Of a stretch of DNA of 64,000 nt, positions 49,404 to 60,386 are shown in pieces. Every line of letters starts with the position of its first letter. Position 1 is the stretch's first letter. The DNA lies in NCBI GenBank assembly GCA_947652605.1, contig OX393577.1:23749466-23813465 (forward strand), in the 5' to 3' direction. Source of the stretch: Elmis aenea (taxonomy: Eukaryota > Arthropoda > Insecta > Coleoptera > Elmidae). A program made the position numbers and the translations under genes. The notes below the pieces were generated by a model that ran no database searches, was not told the DNA's origin, and saw only the letters and a program-made list of their open reading frames with translations.

Positions 49404-50429
49404 TAGGGTTGCCACCTTTTTTTACAAGAAAATAACGAATATTTCCCTTTAATACAGGATTTAAAAAAGTACCTTAAAAAAAGAGTACATTTTAATATTA
49501 ATTTTTTCCAAACATATTTTTTATTACTTTTTGCATTACATAACAACTTTTTATCATTTTTAAATAATTCAATAGCATAATTACAATCAATATTTAAATT
49601 AAAATAAATAAATAATTAGTTCTAAATTAAATTAAGGGAGGCCTTGTTTCTCTCTTCCTGCCACTTCACATTCATGACCGAGAAAATTCTCTCAGCAAAT
49701 GCTGGCAGAAACAGATAAAAGGTAAGAAATTAATTTTAATATATTAACAAAATTATCAGGTGAATTTTAAAAAATGTAATGCCTTTTTTGTCCTGTTGAT
49801 TTCTGAATAAAATCTTCATAATGAATAATTTTTGAGTGCAATTCCTTTAAAACTATTATTTCAGAATATAAGCCGTTAATATTTTTGCAAGTTTAAGCTT
49901 TTAATAATCTTGACACAATTCTCAAAATCAAGGGTGTCTTTAAGTTTATATTGCTCAGTAAATATAACCAGTTAGTTTGACTGTATTCAAATCATTTTCC
50001 AGGTAACATAAAGACTTATCAATAAACAGCAAAAAGTTTCTGTTAATTTTTTGAAATAAATTAGGTGATGATTGATCAATCTCTATTAATTTTTGTCTAG
50101 TATCAAAACCAAAAAACATGTCTGTCTTTCTGTGGGTCAGTTTCCTTCAACACATTTGATGGTTTTGTTGAAAATATGTAATATATTACTTGTGAAAAGT
50201 AGGTAAATTTCAATAACATCATGATTTTTACAAATACGAAATTTGAGATTCGCTAACAAATATGTTCACCGCTTGCGCCGCTCTACAAAGGCCAAAATAT
50301 GTTTATAGATTTGGACCTATGACACGAAATAAAGTATTTTTGCGTACTTTATTGTTATTCAAAAGTATAGAGTACGTTTAAGTAAAATAACGTAAAATAC
50401 TCTATTTTAAAGTACGTGTGGCAACCCTA
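49404..50429 (-). mobile_element. 1026 bp hAT element, TSD GTACAGAC
   Basis: Identical 8 bp flanks GTACAGAC lie at 49396-49403 and 50430-50437. Ends are TAGGGTTGCCAC and GTGGCAACCCTA. The left flank shares four bases (GTAC) with the right flank of the neighbouring hAT, so the two insertions happened at adjacent positions. A piece of the hAT dimerisation domain lies inside. Confidence 0.92.
49632..49714 (-). pseudogene. hAT C-terminal dimerisation fragment
   Basis: The minus-strand frame reads LPAFAERIFSVMNVKWQEER followed by NKASL. The ERIFSVMN core corresponds to the conserved hAT dimerisation motif near the transposase C-terminus. Only this short piece is clear, so the element is an internally deleted derivative of a coding hAT. 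Confidence 0.7.
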
Positions 50430-50609
50430 GTACAGACATGCAACAAAACATCGTATCGTAACACCGTCGCGTAACATGTCTGGATGGCACTTCGTAACAT
50501 CGTAACACCGGAACATAGTTACATCGTGGCGTCCCATCGGTTGTCGGTATTCCAGCGTCACATCAAAGAGATGTTACGCGCTGATGTTGCACCACGCATT
50601 TTATGTATG

Positions 50610-50810
50610 GACAGGTCTGCGTAACAAACTTACGTTTACTTTCATTTGTGCACCAACCCTTGCTTGCAATGGAGTGAACAGAGGAAATGACTGGTCCAAT
50701 TAAATTAATCAAATATTCAAAGTCCGTTGGCGACATTCTAGTGAAATTGCCACTGTATTCACTTCTTCTTGTATATAACTGCGTCTGCCACCAACGCCTC
50801 TTTTGCTTGC
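50610..50810 (-). pseudogene. PIF/Harbinger transposase N-terminal remnant
   Basis: The minus-strand frame reads KQKRRWWQTQLYTRRSEYSG and then NFTRMSPTDFEYLINLIGPV. The RRWW motif and the MSPxDFxxLLxLVGP-like motif are typical of the region ahead of the DDE domain in PIF/Harbinger transposases. The catalytic domain is absent. This identifies the family of the split element 48486-53414. Confidence 0.75.
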
Positions 50811-51185
50811 TTTTTTTATTTCAACAAACCAAATGATGCATAACTATTTATGCTGCCGCGGCAATCTCCATCTTTTCGCAGTGTTTCGAAAAATCTAAAT
50901 ATTGCACTGTAACTAACTAACCGTATTGCACAATTACCTACTAAAAGTAATACCCAAATGGTGGGAATGTTTGCTGCGATGTTACGCGGCGACGTTTTGA
51001 TACCATGCAATTCACGGCACACAGTAACTTCAACGCGCAACAACAATCTGTACGCGACGGTGTTACGATGCGATGTTTTGTTGCATATCTGTACCAGAGC
51101 TGGGCAAAGCACAGACCCAAAGTGCTTGAAGCACCGAGCATTCAAGCACTTGTGTAAGTGCTTGATCTAATTAAGCAGTAAGTAC

Positions 51186-52041
51186 TAGGGTTTCTCATAT
51201 TTGACCATTTTGCTTGTCCCGGGATTCCGGGAAGAAATCGGCCTTTGTCCCGGGATTTCCCGGGATCCCGGGATGTAATAAATTATGTCAATATATTTTT
51301 AAATAAATAACCCAAAAAATTAAGGGAACGGTTTATTACTTAAAAACAACTCCAAGTCATATATGTAATACATTTTGCTCCATGATTATTATAAATAATT
51401 CAATAATATTGGTGAGAGAATCATACATTTGGGAATTATACCCTTTATATTGCAATTTCATATTTATGAATACAATAATATAATTTTTACAATGAATTTT
51501 TGTAATGTGATTTAAGAAAACAAAGGTGATCTGTGCTTCAGTCAATTAGTATTTTTCTTAATTTATAAGAAAAAGTCCTGCTGCATAAAATGCTCTCTCA
51601 GTCTCTATTGACGTAGGTGAAATTGTCTTAAGAGCATCTAGCACCAAAGAAACATCGTTCTCATCAATAAAATTTCATTTATAAGCTATTTTGCTTTGAA
51701 TTATCAGGGTACACAAAAATAAAACTGTAAAAGTATTTTGAAGATATTACTTTGTCATGTAGACCGGGCTTCTTTGCGCCATACTAAAAGAGAAAAATTA
51801 TTTTGAAATAAAAATAAAGTTTTTCCATAATTTACTGTTAGTAAAGATATTTTAAGTATAAAATTCTGATAAGTTATGATAGTATTACAAAGATCTTAGC
51901 ACAAAATAAACGAAAATAACACTTTTTTAAAATCCCGGGAATTCCCGGGACAAAAAGCATTTCCCGGGAAATATAAAATAGCTTAAAATGGACCGGGATC
52001 CCGGGAACCCGGGATCCCGGGATCCCGGGAAAGAAACCCTA
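51186..52041 (-). mobile_element. 856 bp hAT element, TSD GTAAGTAC
   Basis: Identical 8 bp flanks GTAAGTAC lie at 51178-51185 and 52042-52049. Ends are TAGGGTTTCTC and the near-inverse AAAGAAACCCTA. Subterminal regions carry repeated TCCCGGGA palindromes (CGGGATCCCGGGATCCCGGG near 52015). It is nested in the hAT at 51095-53394 and retains a transposase fragment. Confidence 0.92.
51560..51660 (-). pseudogene. hAT C-terminal dimerisation fragment
   Basis: The minus-strand frame reads NDVSLVLDALKTISPTSIET followed by ERAFYAAGLFLIN. The PTSxExERAFxAAG motif is characteristic of the hAT C-terminal dimerisation domain. The rest of the transposase is not recognisable. Confidence 0.75.
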
Positions 52042-52176
52042 GTAAGTACTTTGGTTTTTAAAAATGCTTAAAAGCATCAAGCACTGACCCAAGTGCTTAA
52101 AAAAATTAAGCAGCAAGCATTGAGCATTTTGGAAATGCTTAAGAGAAATTTAAAATTTAAACAGTCTTGTAGCATA

Positions 52177-53164
52177 GGGGAAGCTGTTCAGCCTAGGGAC
52201 AAATTTCAAACTTTATTTTATTAAAATTTTGTTGTTGAGGATAACGAACTTATTTTTTGTCCACGTAGTAAAACATGCCTTGCAAATAATATGGCCTAGT
52301 TATTTTAGACATTATTCTAATAGTTCGTCATAAAAAAAATATTTACACTAGTGTTGTTTACCGTCTCTAGGTACAACATGGTGTTCAGCCTAGGGACATG
52401 TCAGGGTGTACCTAGGGACATAGGGCTACAATAAAAATATAGGATCGAAAATGAGGGTAACAACTTTGATTTTACGCTTGGTTGTGTAAATAATATATTA
52501 ATAAACAAATTCAAAATACAAAAAACAAAAATCAAAATATAACTCTGCCATAAAAAAATTAGAAACATGTAACTAAAGACTTGTCAACTTCTCTTCAACC
52601 CAAAGAATATCCGCCAATTTCTACCAGAAATTTCACGTCATTATTGCTCCTACTTGTGCCTCCAGTGGGCACGGGAGGAGGAAGCTTGAAGACTATGTCT
52701 TCCTCAAGGATGGCAAAAACTTCTGCGTCTTCGTCAAAAATGAATCCATTAGACAACAACGTCCCTAGGTACAACAGCTACATTGTCCCTACGTACAACA
52801 AGCAACAATTTCTACAAAAAAAAAAAATTATACAGGATGGGTCAAGAATCTTCGCCATTTGCAAGCTGTTGTTGAAACTTAACATAACAAACTAATAATA
52901 CATACCGTAAACCAATTCTTCGAATGGGCTATAAATGCGCCAATGTACACGATGTTGCACGGACGAATTTTACTTTACTACTGAGAAAAACTTCAAATGT
53001 TGATACCTTCCTTTAACGTTTCCGGAAGGTATCAAATTCAGTATAGGAAGTAAAGAACTGTAATACCGACATATGATTAGAGCGCCAGCTTCAAATTTTG
53101 AGTTTTGTTCAAGTTGTGGCCGCTGTCCCTAGGTACATGCGTCCCTTGGTACAACAGTTTCCCC
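52177..53164. mobile_element. TA-flanked element with GGGGAA ends
   Basis: Ends GGGGAAGCTGTTC and CAACAGTTTCCCC are inverted and next to TA (52175-52176 and 53165-53166). Repeats of CCTAGGGACA and GTCCCTAGGTACAACA occur near both ends and at about 52370-52425 and 52760-52800. No transposase motif is seen. It is nested in the hAT 51095-53394. Confidence 0.65.
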
Positions 53165-53419
53165 TACATGGTAAGGATTAAATACTATGCAGTAAGCATA
53201 TATAAATTTAAAAAATGCCTATTAAGCACTGTCTTTCTAAAGTGCTTAATAAGTACCAAGTGTTCAAGAAAGTGCTTGGTGCTCTAAGCATCGAGCATCT
53301 GTTTTAGAAAGTGCTCCAAGCATTGTGCTCGAAGCATTAAAAGTGCTTAAAAAATTATTGCAAGTAGTAAGCATTCAAGCATTGCCCAGCTCTGATCTGT
53401 ACCCACCTTTTAGGCGTCC

Positions 53420-53840
53420 AAAAAGGCTTCTCAATATGGCGGATGCATATTTCCGCTTCTCAGTGGCGTACCTAACATTTTTTGATATGTATTGAATAAT
53501 GTAAATACTTGCTTTGTTTTGACTTGAGACTATATACTTATTTATTTCTTGTTTTGTGGTTATTTGGATTGTTTATTGTAACAGTTAAAAAATATGCTGT
53601 ACAAAAATGCACGCCACTGATATGACATACCTTTTTGACAAATCACATCAAGTTTTCAATACATGATTACACTACAAAATATTAATGTCTTCTTACCCAT
53701 GAAACGTAACCTTTTTATCTTTAATATTTTTTGACTTAGTAAGACTACAAGATTTGCAGCTAACCATTGTAGGACATAAAACACTAAATTTCTTAACTGT
53801 TTGACTTGTCAAAATCGGTCGCCATGAGAAGCCTTTAATG
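53420..53840. mobile_element. Possible MITE with AAAGGCTTCTCA ends
   Basis: AAAGGCTTCTCAATATGGCG at about 53425 and the inverse CGCCATGAGAAGCCTTT at about 53820 face each other. No clear target duplication is present, and the inverted similarity is short. Confidence 0.4.
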
Positions 53841-53844
53841 TCGT

Positions 53845-54239
53845 CAATTCCGTCGCCGACAAACGCTGCTGTATAATATTAAAAGCTCCTTCATATATCT
53901 TTTTATTCAATGATCTAATGTCCTTACTGTTTTTATTTTTAACTGAAGTTGCCGGGAACATAAAAAGAGTCAAATTTGCAGCTACCGTGATGCGCTCTAC
54001 AAGAATTTAAAAATCTCACATATTTAAAGTTTAAATGTTATTAAATAAACAGTATTACAAAAACTGTGACCATAGCAATTAAAATATTAAATTCGATCAT
54101 CACAGCAAACTCTCACCACTACTTTAAATACAAAATTTTTAAAAATTTTTACATTTAGACATAAACAAATCATAAAGCACATTGACAAACTATGGTATCG
54201 AATTAAGTTACTCAGAAAGCCGACACAAATTATTTCAAA
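53845..54239. other. AT-rich stretch, nothing recognised
   Basis: No gene or repeat signal could be supported. Confidence 0.45.
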
Positions 54240-54520
54240 GCGTTGTTATTAGGGTAGATACAAAAAAGTTTTTGATACATAAGTTGTTTGGATACACGAG
54301 ATTCGTATTTAAAAAATATTTTCAAATCTAGAGTGTTTCATTTCCGAGGAACGATAAGCAACTTTGTTATTTTAAATACAACACCCTGTATATTTTTACG
54401 TTTTCTTTAGGTAATTAAATTATATATGAAAATTATAAAGCATATCTTGTATCTAGTATTAATGTTTCTCGAGTTATTTTAAGATCATATTCTTTGAAAT
54501 AATCCAGCAGAAAAAATTAA
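54240..54520. repeat. Copy of the older dispersed repeat
   Basis: The order AAAGTTTTTGATACATAAGT, GTTGTTTGG, CAACTTTGTTATTTTAAATA, CAACACCCTGTATAT and TTACGTTTTCT corresponds to the blocks at 28700-28857 and 31840-32100. Confidence 0.6.
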
Positions 54521-54595
54521 TACAATTTTTTTTAAATCAATTACACAAATAAGAAAATGTTAACTTTTATATTAACGGTACATGCTTTACATGTA

Positions 54596-54790
54596 CAGGA
54601 TGATCCCAATTCGATGCGATTGCATGGGTATCTCGCTTAATATTCAAGATAGAGGAACGATTAAATTACCAAAAATGTGCAATTTTTTGAGACAAACTCA
54701 GAACCGTTGATTTTATCATTTCCGGTTTTTGAGTTATTGAAAAAAAAACAGTTTTTTGTCATATTTATAATATAAGGTGTCACATCCTTG
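54596..54790. repeat. Partial copy of the CAGGGTGGTCC MITE
   Basis: It starts CAGGATGATCCCAATTCGAT beside TA and contains GCATGGGTATCTCGCTTAAT and the block ACCAAAAATGTGCA, as at 20129 and 60387. The inverted right half is missing. Confidence 0.75.
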
Positions 54791-55761
54791 ATAGGAAATT
54801 AATTTTAATTAATCCAGTACTTTACGTGACTTGATCGAAGAAATAAACGAACAAATAATAATATAACGGTTTTTTATTACAGTTTTTTCCCCTACATATT
54901 ATAATCTTTAGCTTTTCAATATAGCGTCAAAAAACCAATACGCATTGAATGTCTTCTTTGGATAAGTTTTCGGACACCTGTGACTACGGCTTTTATCCCG
55001 TTTGTAATTTATACCAGACCCTTCACTGAGAAAGCTTTTTGTGCAGAATATATATTCTTGAGATTGTGCGGAATAAGTGTATTAGGGTAAATTGCAATTT
55101 TAAATCTCAGGTCGATAGATGATTTGATAATTATAAATATTTAACGCATTACTTTACCGACAAAAATATATTTTATAGAAGTATCTTACGTGTAATAAAT
55201 ATTTTAATAGACACATTTTTATGTACTGTGACTAATGACCAATAAAAATTGTTAATTGAACATTTTTTTAATAGTTGATCCATTCTTAATTCGAAGGTGC
55301 ATTGAGCTTTTTTTTATGTCACAAAACAAAATATTTGTAAGGGCAATGACTGTATTTATTTTTATTTAAAGATTAATATATCGGTTGCAAATAGCTGTGA
55401 GAAATACCAATATAATGAAAAAGACATCCAATTACGAAAATTCTATATACAATTCTATTGCAACGATGCCTGCTTTTTGTACACATTGAGATACACATCA
55501 ATAAATTGACGTTACTCGCATTGATAAAAAATTTGCGAAAATTACCAGTTGATCTATTACAAAACGGTGCATGGGTGCTTTTTATACGAGCACGTTTAAA
55601 TATAAAGCCCTAAAAAAGATCAAAAATATCGGAGTCAGAGTTTGTTTATTTCCCTTTTTAATTCGCCAATTTATGCAGTAGCAAATATTTATATTGAACT
55701 GAGCATTTCATTTGTAAAGAACCAAAGAATAATAATATTGAAACATAAATGTGGTAAATTA
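54791..55761. other. AT-rich intergenic DNA, nothing recognised
   Basis: No gene or repeat could be supported here. Confidence 0.5.
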
Positions 55762-55763
55762 TA

Positions 55764-56279
55764 CAGGGTTTTCGTTTTTCGGGGCCACTTTGGCGTTCTT
55801 GTAAACGTTAAGAGTTACGACTTCGGTTAAATTAAGCAAAGTTGTATATTCAGGTGCCTAATAATTTGACGCAAACAGAACTTATCTAGCTTTTTTAGCT
55901 TTTGAGATATAGGGGGAAAAGTAAAAAAGTGGATTTTCATTTGATGTCGAATATCATTTCTGTTAAAACTTTTTCATGGCCACTTTTTGCAAGGAATCAA
56001 AATCCCCAATTATATTTTCTATCCGATGTTTCGCTTTTTTTAAACCATCATCAGGTCAATTTTTTTATGGACACTATATCTGATTTTAACGCCAATTTGT
56101 ACAGCATTTTATTCTGAATTCGACAGTATATAACACAGCACTATTTTGAAACAATTGTTGTTCTATTTGCGTCAAATTATTAAGCACCTGAATATACAAC
56201 TTTGCCCTAATTTAACCGAAGTCGTAACTCTTACCGTTTACGAGATCCCCATAGTGGCCCTCAAAAATCGAGAACCTTG
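55764..56279. mobile_element. Palindromic TA element
   Basis: The left end CAGGGTTTTCGTTTTTCGGG and the inverted right end (AAAAATCGAGAACCTTG) are next to TA. Arms of about 120 bp match inverted, for example AGTTACGACTTCGGTTAAAT with its inverse near 56210, and CAGGTGCCTAATAATTTGAC with its inverse near 56170. Confidence 0.82.
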
Positions 56280-56281
56280 TA

Positions 56282-57209
56282 TGTATAGCGAACTGACTTC
56301 ATAAATTTAAAATGATAAATAAATTATTTCTAAAAACGCTGGATTCTCATTAAGTATTATAATTTTGGACACAGATCTAAAGAAAATACGATGCAATACA
56401 AATAGCACTAATTGTTCTTCATATAATTAAGAATGTAGGTATATCGAAATACATGCCATTGTTTTAAATAAAGGATTACTGTTTAAAAAATCGTAAATTT
56501 TAATAGCTACCAACCTCTAGGGAATATAAATCAATTGCCTACTAAACACTGTTTCAATTCGTATAATTATTTTCTGAGAGTGTAGTTTGATAACTGTCTT
56601 TAAAAAACAGGTAGGTAATCAACCAAGACAACAGCACGGTGTAATAAAGGCAAAATTTACACATTACACTGCTGTTATTATGTCAAATTTAAGTAATAAT
56701 TTTACTGTAAAATATTTAAAATCCAAAATATTAGATTACGTACACCGATTTTTGCTAAATATCCTTAAAAAAATGGCGCGTCGAAACGCCCGTTTTGGGT
56801 AGGAATACATTAACAATAGGTATATGTTTACTCTGAAAAGGCTAAAGTTTAATATTTCGTACATTTTCTGCCAAATACAAGCCTTATAAAAATTGTGCAT
56901 TAAATTTGTTGTGATAATATAACTTTAAATCAAAACATCCCTTAGGTATATTTTTTTAACTCGGTGTAGGGGCTTCACAGAACGCTATACAACTTGATAT
57001 TTCCAACCTTCACTGAAATGTTTAATTAAATTATTGGACAGAAGAGAAACAAAAAATATAAAACAAAAACATTTTTGCTTCAAGTTTTCATTTAAAGTTT
57101 GCGAACTACAAAAATATTCTTTCAGAAGTCACAGACATGTACGTAATAGATTTTTTTTAATCCTCTTGCATAATATTTTACGCCACAAATTCATGATTGT
57201 TTACGAATA
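56282..57209. other. AT-rich intergenic DNA, nothing recognised
   Basis: No gene or repeat could be supported here. Confidence 0.5.
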
Positions 57210-58380
57210 TTTTTTTTTCGAAAATTGTTACATAAACAGTGCATTGATGAAAAACCAAAAATGTGTCATATAGACATAAATTTATCTCAGTTGCTATCAG
57301 ATATAGCAAAAAAAGTTTTGAACAAAAGCTGTAGATATTTTTGATCGCTATAAAATGGCGACAATCGATTTTTTTAATATTGCATATTTTACGAGATACA
57401 GCATGAACTTGCATTTTTTTAAATGCAAACCATAGTTGATTTTAGTGTCATTCGAGAGCTTATTTTCTTCTCTTTTCAATTTATTTTGAAATTTGATTGC
57501 TCTAATATCAAAAATCGATTTTGATGAAAAAATTAAGCAAGTCATGAATTAATAACGTCGGGTTTCATCTATTAGCCGATAAGAAACAAAGAACGCTTAA
57601 ACAAAGCAAAAAATCCATAGTCTTTCGAAATGGAAAAGGTGTTATTTATACATAAACAACTCTCTTACGTAAGATTGCACATAGTATAAGAAAAAACAAA
57701 GACGGTTTTAAGAAATTACTGTAGACAATCAATTAGTGTTGGAAGAGATAACACTTCAAACTTATTTTTTTGTGAAAATAACCAAGGTTTATAATTTTCT
57801 GTTTGTAAATGTTCACTTAGACATTCAAAATTGCGTACTAGATTTATGACAAAAATGATTGTACATATACCTATGGTATAAATAAAATAATTCAATTATA
57901 TCTTGATTTTTTGCTTTGTTTAGACGTTCTTTTGTTTCTTATCATCTAATAGATGAAACCCGACGTTATTAAGTCATGACTTGCTTAATTTTTTTCATCA
58001 AAACAGTTTTTTAATATTAGAGCCATCAAATTTCAAAATTAATGTATCATTGAAAAGAGAAAAAAATAAGCTCTCGAATGACACTAAAACCAACTATGGT
58101 TTGCATTAAAAAAAATGCAAGTTTATGCTGTATCTCGTAAAATATGCAATATTAAAAAAATCGATTGTCGCTATTTTATAGCGATCAAAAATATCTACAG
58201 CTTTTGTTCAAAACTTTGTTTGCTATATCTGATAGCAACTGAGATAAATTTATGTCTATATGACACATTTTTTGTTTTTAATCAATATCAAATTAGCCTT
58301 GAATTTTTTTTTTCAAAAACAAAAGCATCGCTGTATTGCTCTATGAAGTAGGTAACTTTTGTCCTATTTGACCGATCTTG
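57210..58380. mobile_element. Large palindrome, left end truncated
   Basis: Arms of about 380 bp (57245-57620 and 57900-58280) match inverted: CGTCGGGTTTCATCTATTAG at 57557 against its inverse near 57945, and CATTCGAGAGCTTATTTTCT near 57450 against its inverse near 58065. The right end AAATAGGAC-type inverse finishes GACCGATCTTG beside TA, like a decayed CAGGGTGGTC end. The corresponding left end is missing. The loop is about 280 bp. Confidence 0.75.
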
Positions 58381-58382
58381 TA

Positions 58383-59335
58383 TATATTACGGTTTAAAAG
58401 TTACCCATGTTGAGCCTCGAATTATGGACACACTGTATACAAAGAAAATTTAAAGTAACACACAAATATACATGCGAAGGAAACATTTTCCAATACTGGA
58501 AGAGCTTTAAAGCGCACCAAACACTGTTAAGATATTTTTAATTGGAGATATTATCTACATTCATTTGTTGCAACACTTATATTTACTTAGTTTTTGCATT
58601 TTGAAAAACAGCAAAATGATTTTAATTAACAATCAATTCATGTTTATAACTAGCCCCAACATGTTGCCATAGTAAATACACTTGTCTTCTTGAATTGCCA
58701 TTCCATTAGCGTGTGAAATTTAACCGACAATTAATTGCATTGAATCTGCATACGACAGAGGGGTCTAAGCTAAATTAACTTAGATTTGTTAATTGCGTTT
58801 CACACGTTTGTACATACAGCTTTATGGCTGATGTGAAATTGGAGCAATTGATTTGAATTATATTGCGTTTTACGATGAAAACTGTTTACTTTGAAAATAC
58901 GATAAAAAGGAATAATTAATGTTATCATAACAGAAGCCAGTAATAAAATTGTAATATAAGCACACCTGTTAGGGTTGTATAGATTAAATTAGAGATAGTA
59001 TGACTACTATTTGCATAGATTATCTTTTATAGGCTGTAAAAATTATCATAGGAAATTTGTATCAGTTGTTTGCATCATAACAAGAAAAATTTTAAACTGT
59101 TTTAAGAACGCTAAATTATGATAGGTTGCTGTAATTTTTAAATCGTTAAAGACATTTCGTGCGCATTTCTTAAATCATTTAGTTGCCATTTTAAAATTTT
59201 TCTTTAAGTGTGTAGAATTGTCGTTAACAAGTAACAGTTCAAAATAAAGAAAAATAACAAGCGTAAGAGTTTCCCGGTATTAATAAAAATCTTGGAACTA
59301 AAATTCAATTCTTCCATATGCAGATAAATACCTTT
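58383..59335. other. AT-rich intergenic DNA, nothing recognised
   Basis: No gene or repeat could be supported here. Confidence 0.5.
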
Positions 59336-59675
59336 TTTGTGTGATCGTAATAGAAACAGCTGTTTGACGGACGCGTTAGCAGCCATAAAGTACTGCATTA
59401 CCGGGTTATCCTTAGCAACGGCCTAAAAAGTAACTTTTCAGGCCGTTACCCTTAGCAACGGCCTGAAAAGTAACTTTTTCGGCCGCTACAGTGTAAATTT
59501 GCATTAAAGCTAACAGCATACGCCGTCATCTGTCAGTGACAGAATGTCACGTAGTTTCTAACCTATATTTTTGAAAAATACTAAAAATTTAAATTGTTTT
59601 AATTCTATCGCACAAAAAATGTAATATGCACCTCGGCCAAAACGTACTTTTTGGCCTTGGTACATAAATAACTAT
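59336..59675 (+). mobile_element. 340 bp Crypton-derived MITE, copy C
   Basis: It shares the left end TTTTTTGTGTGATCGTA, the hairpin block CCGTTACCCTTAGCAACGG and the right end GGTACATAAATAACTATT with copies A and B. The whole recombinase gene is missing: GTAAATTTGCATT of the left part is joined to AACAGCATACGCCGTCATCT of the right part. No clear target duplication. Confidence 0.85.
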
Positions 59676-59677
59676 TA

Positions 59678-60384
59678 TTCTGTATAAATTATCTTTGTTG
59701 ATTATATCCGTACATGTAATTACGATTTTTGCATGTCACAAATAATATATTTAAGGTTGTCACAGCCTTAGTAAAAGTAATATGATCATTTTAACCAACA
59801 AACGTGCCTTCACTATATTTGAGCAGTTTAGTTTTGTAACTATCCATCCACCAATTTCAAGCCGAATTGTATGGTAACCCGACTGACTTTGTCGGTTGAC
59901 CCTACAGACCCTTGAGTTCGTGATCACGGCCCTAAATGAGAATCTAAAAATCTGTTCAATACATAATTTTCTCCGAATAGCGCTGTCAAAATAACTCTTT
60001 ACAGAAACGAGAGCGCCAACTACATTTTCCTCTGTGAACGAATTGCTTTAGTATTGAGTAATAATTTGGTTATCCAATTTCTTAACACGCATTAGTGCTT
60101 TATGTGCTCCTTAAAAAAATTACAAATACATAAAGGAAGCCATTTTCATCCAAATTCACAAAATTACTTACAGAAAGTCTATTGTGAAAACTTTAATTAC
60201 AAAAAAAAATACATGTAGCACGCAAAAAGTGAATTACCTTCCAAAAATAAGCTTTTACATCAAATAATTTTTTGTTCACTGATTATATTTTCATAATATG
60301 GTTCTAAATATTACTGTATCCCAACAAAACCTAAAAGATATTACGGACTACCTGTATATGCATAAACATAAATTGATTTTACTG
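59678..60384. other. AT-rich intergenic DNA, nothing recognised
   Basis: No gene or repeat could be supported here. Confidence 0.5.
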
Positions 60385-60386
60385 TA

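Larger units (their letters stand above)
51095..53394. mobile_element. hAT element with AAGCACTT repeats, TSD ATCTGTAC
   Basis: Identical 8 bp flanks ATCTGTAC lie at 51087-51094 and 53395-53402. Ends are CAGAGCTGGGCAAAGCAC and GCATTGCCCAGCTCTG. Its own sequence is only about 450 bp, dominated by short repeats such as AAGTGCTT, AAGCACTT and AAGCATT in both orientations, which probably are transposase-binding subterminal repeats. Two later elements are inserted in it: 51186-52041 and 52177-53164. Confidence 0.9.
48486..53414 (-). mobile_element. PIF/Harbinger derivative, split by three hAT insertions
   Basis: Terminal inverted repeats of about 55 bp start CCTAAAAGGTGGGTACAGA and continue ATGCAACAAAACATCG and ATCGTAACACCGTCGCG. 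Both copies are broken by later insertions: hAT 48502-49391 and hAT 49404-50429 in the left, hAT 51095-53394 in the right. Without these it is only about 690 bp. A transposase remnant lies inside near 50610-50810. The 3 bp flanks (CAT and CGT) do not match exactly. Confidence 0.78.

Noticed and set aside
50816..51170. Overlapping frames of 66-109 codons on both strands
   Set aside because: They lie across the Harbinger terminal repeat and its interior with no transposase motifs; the only supported coding trace is at 50610-50810.
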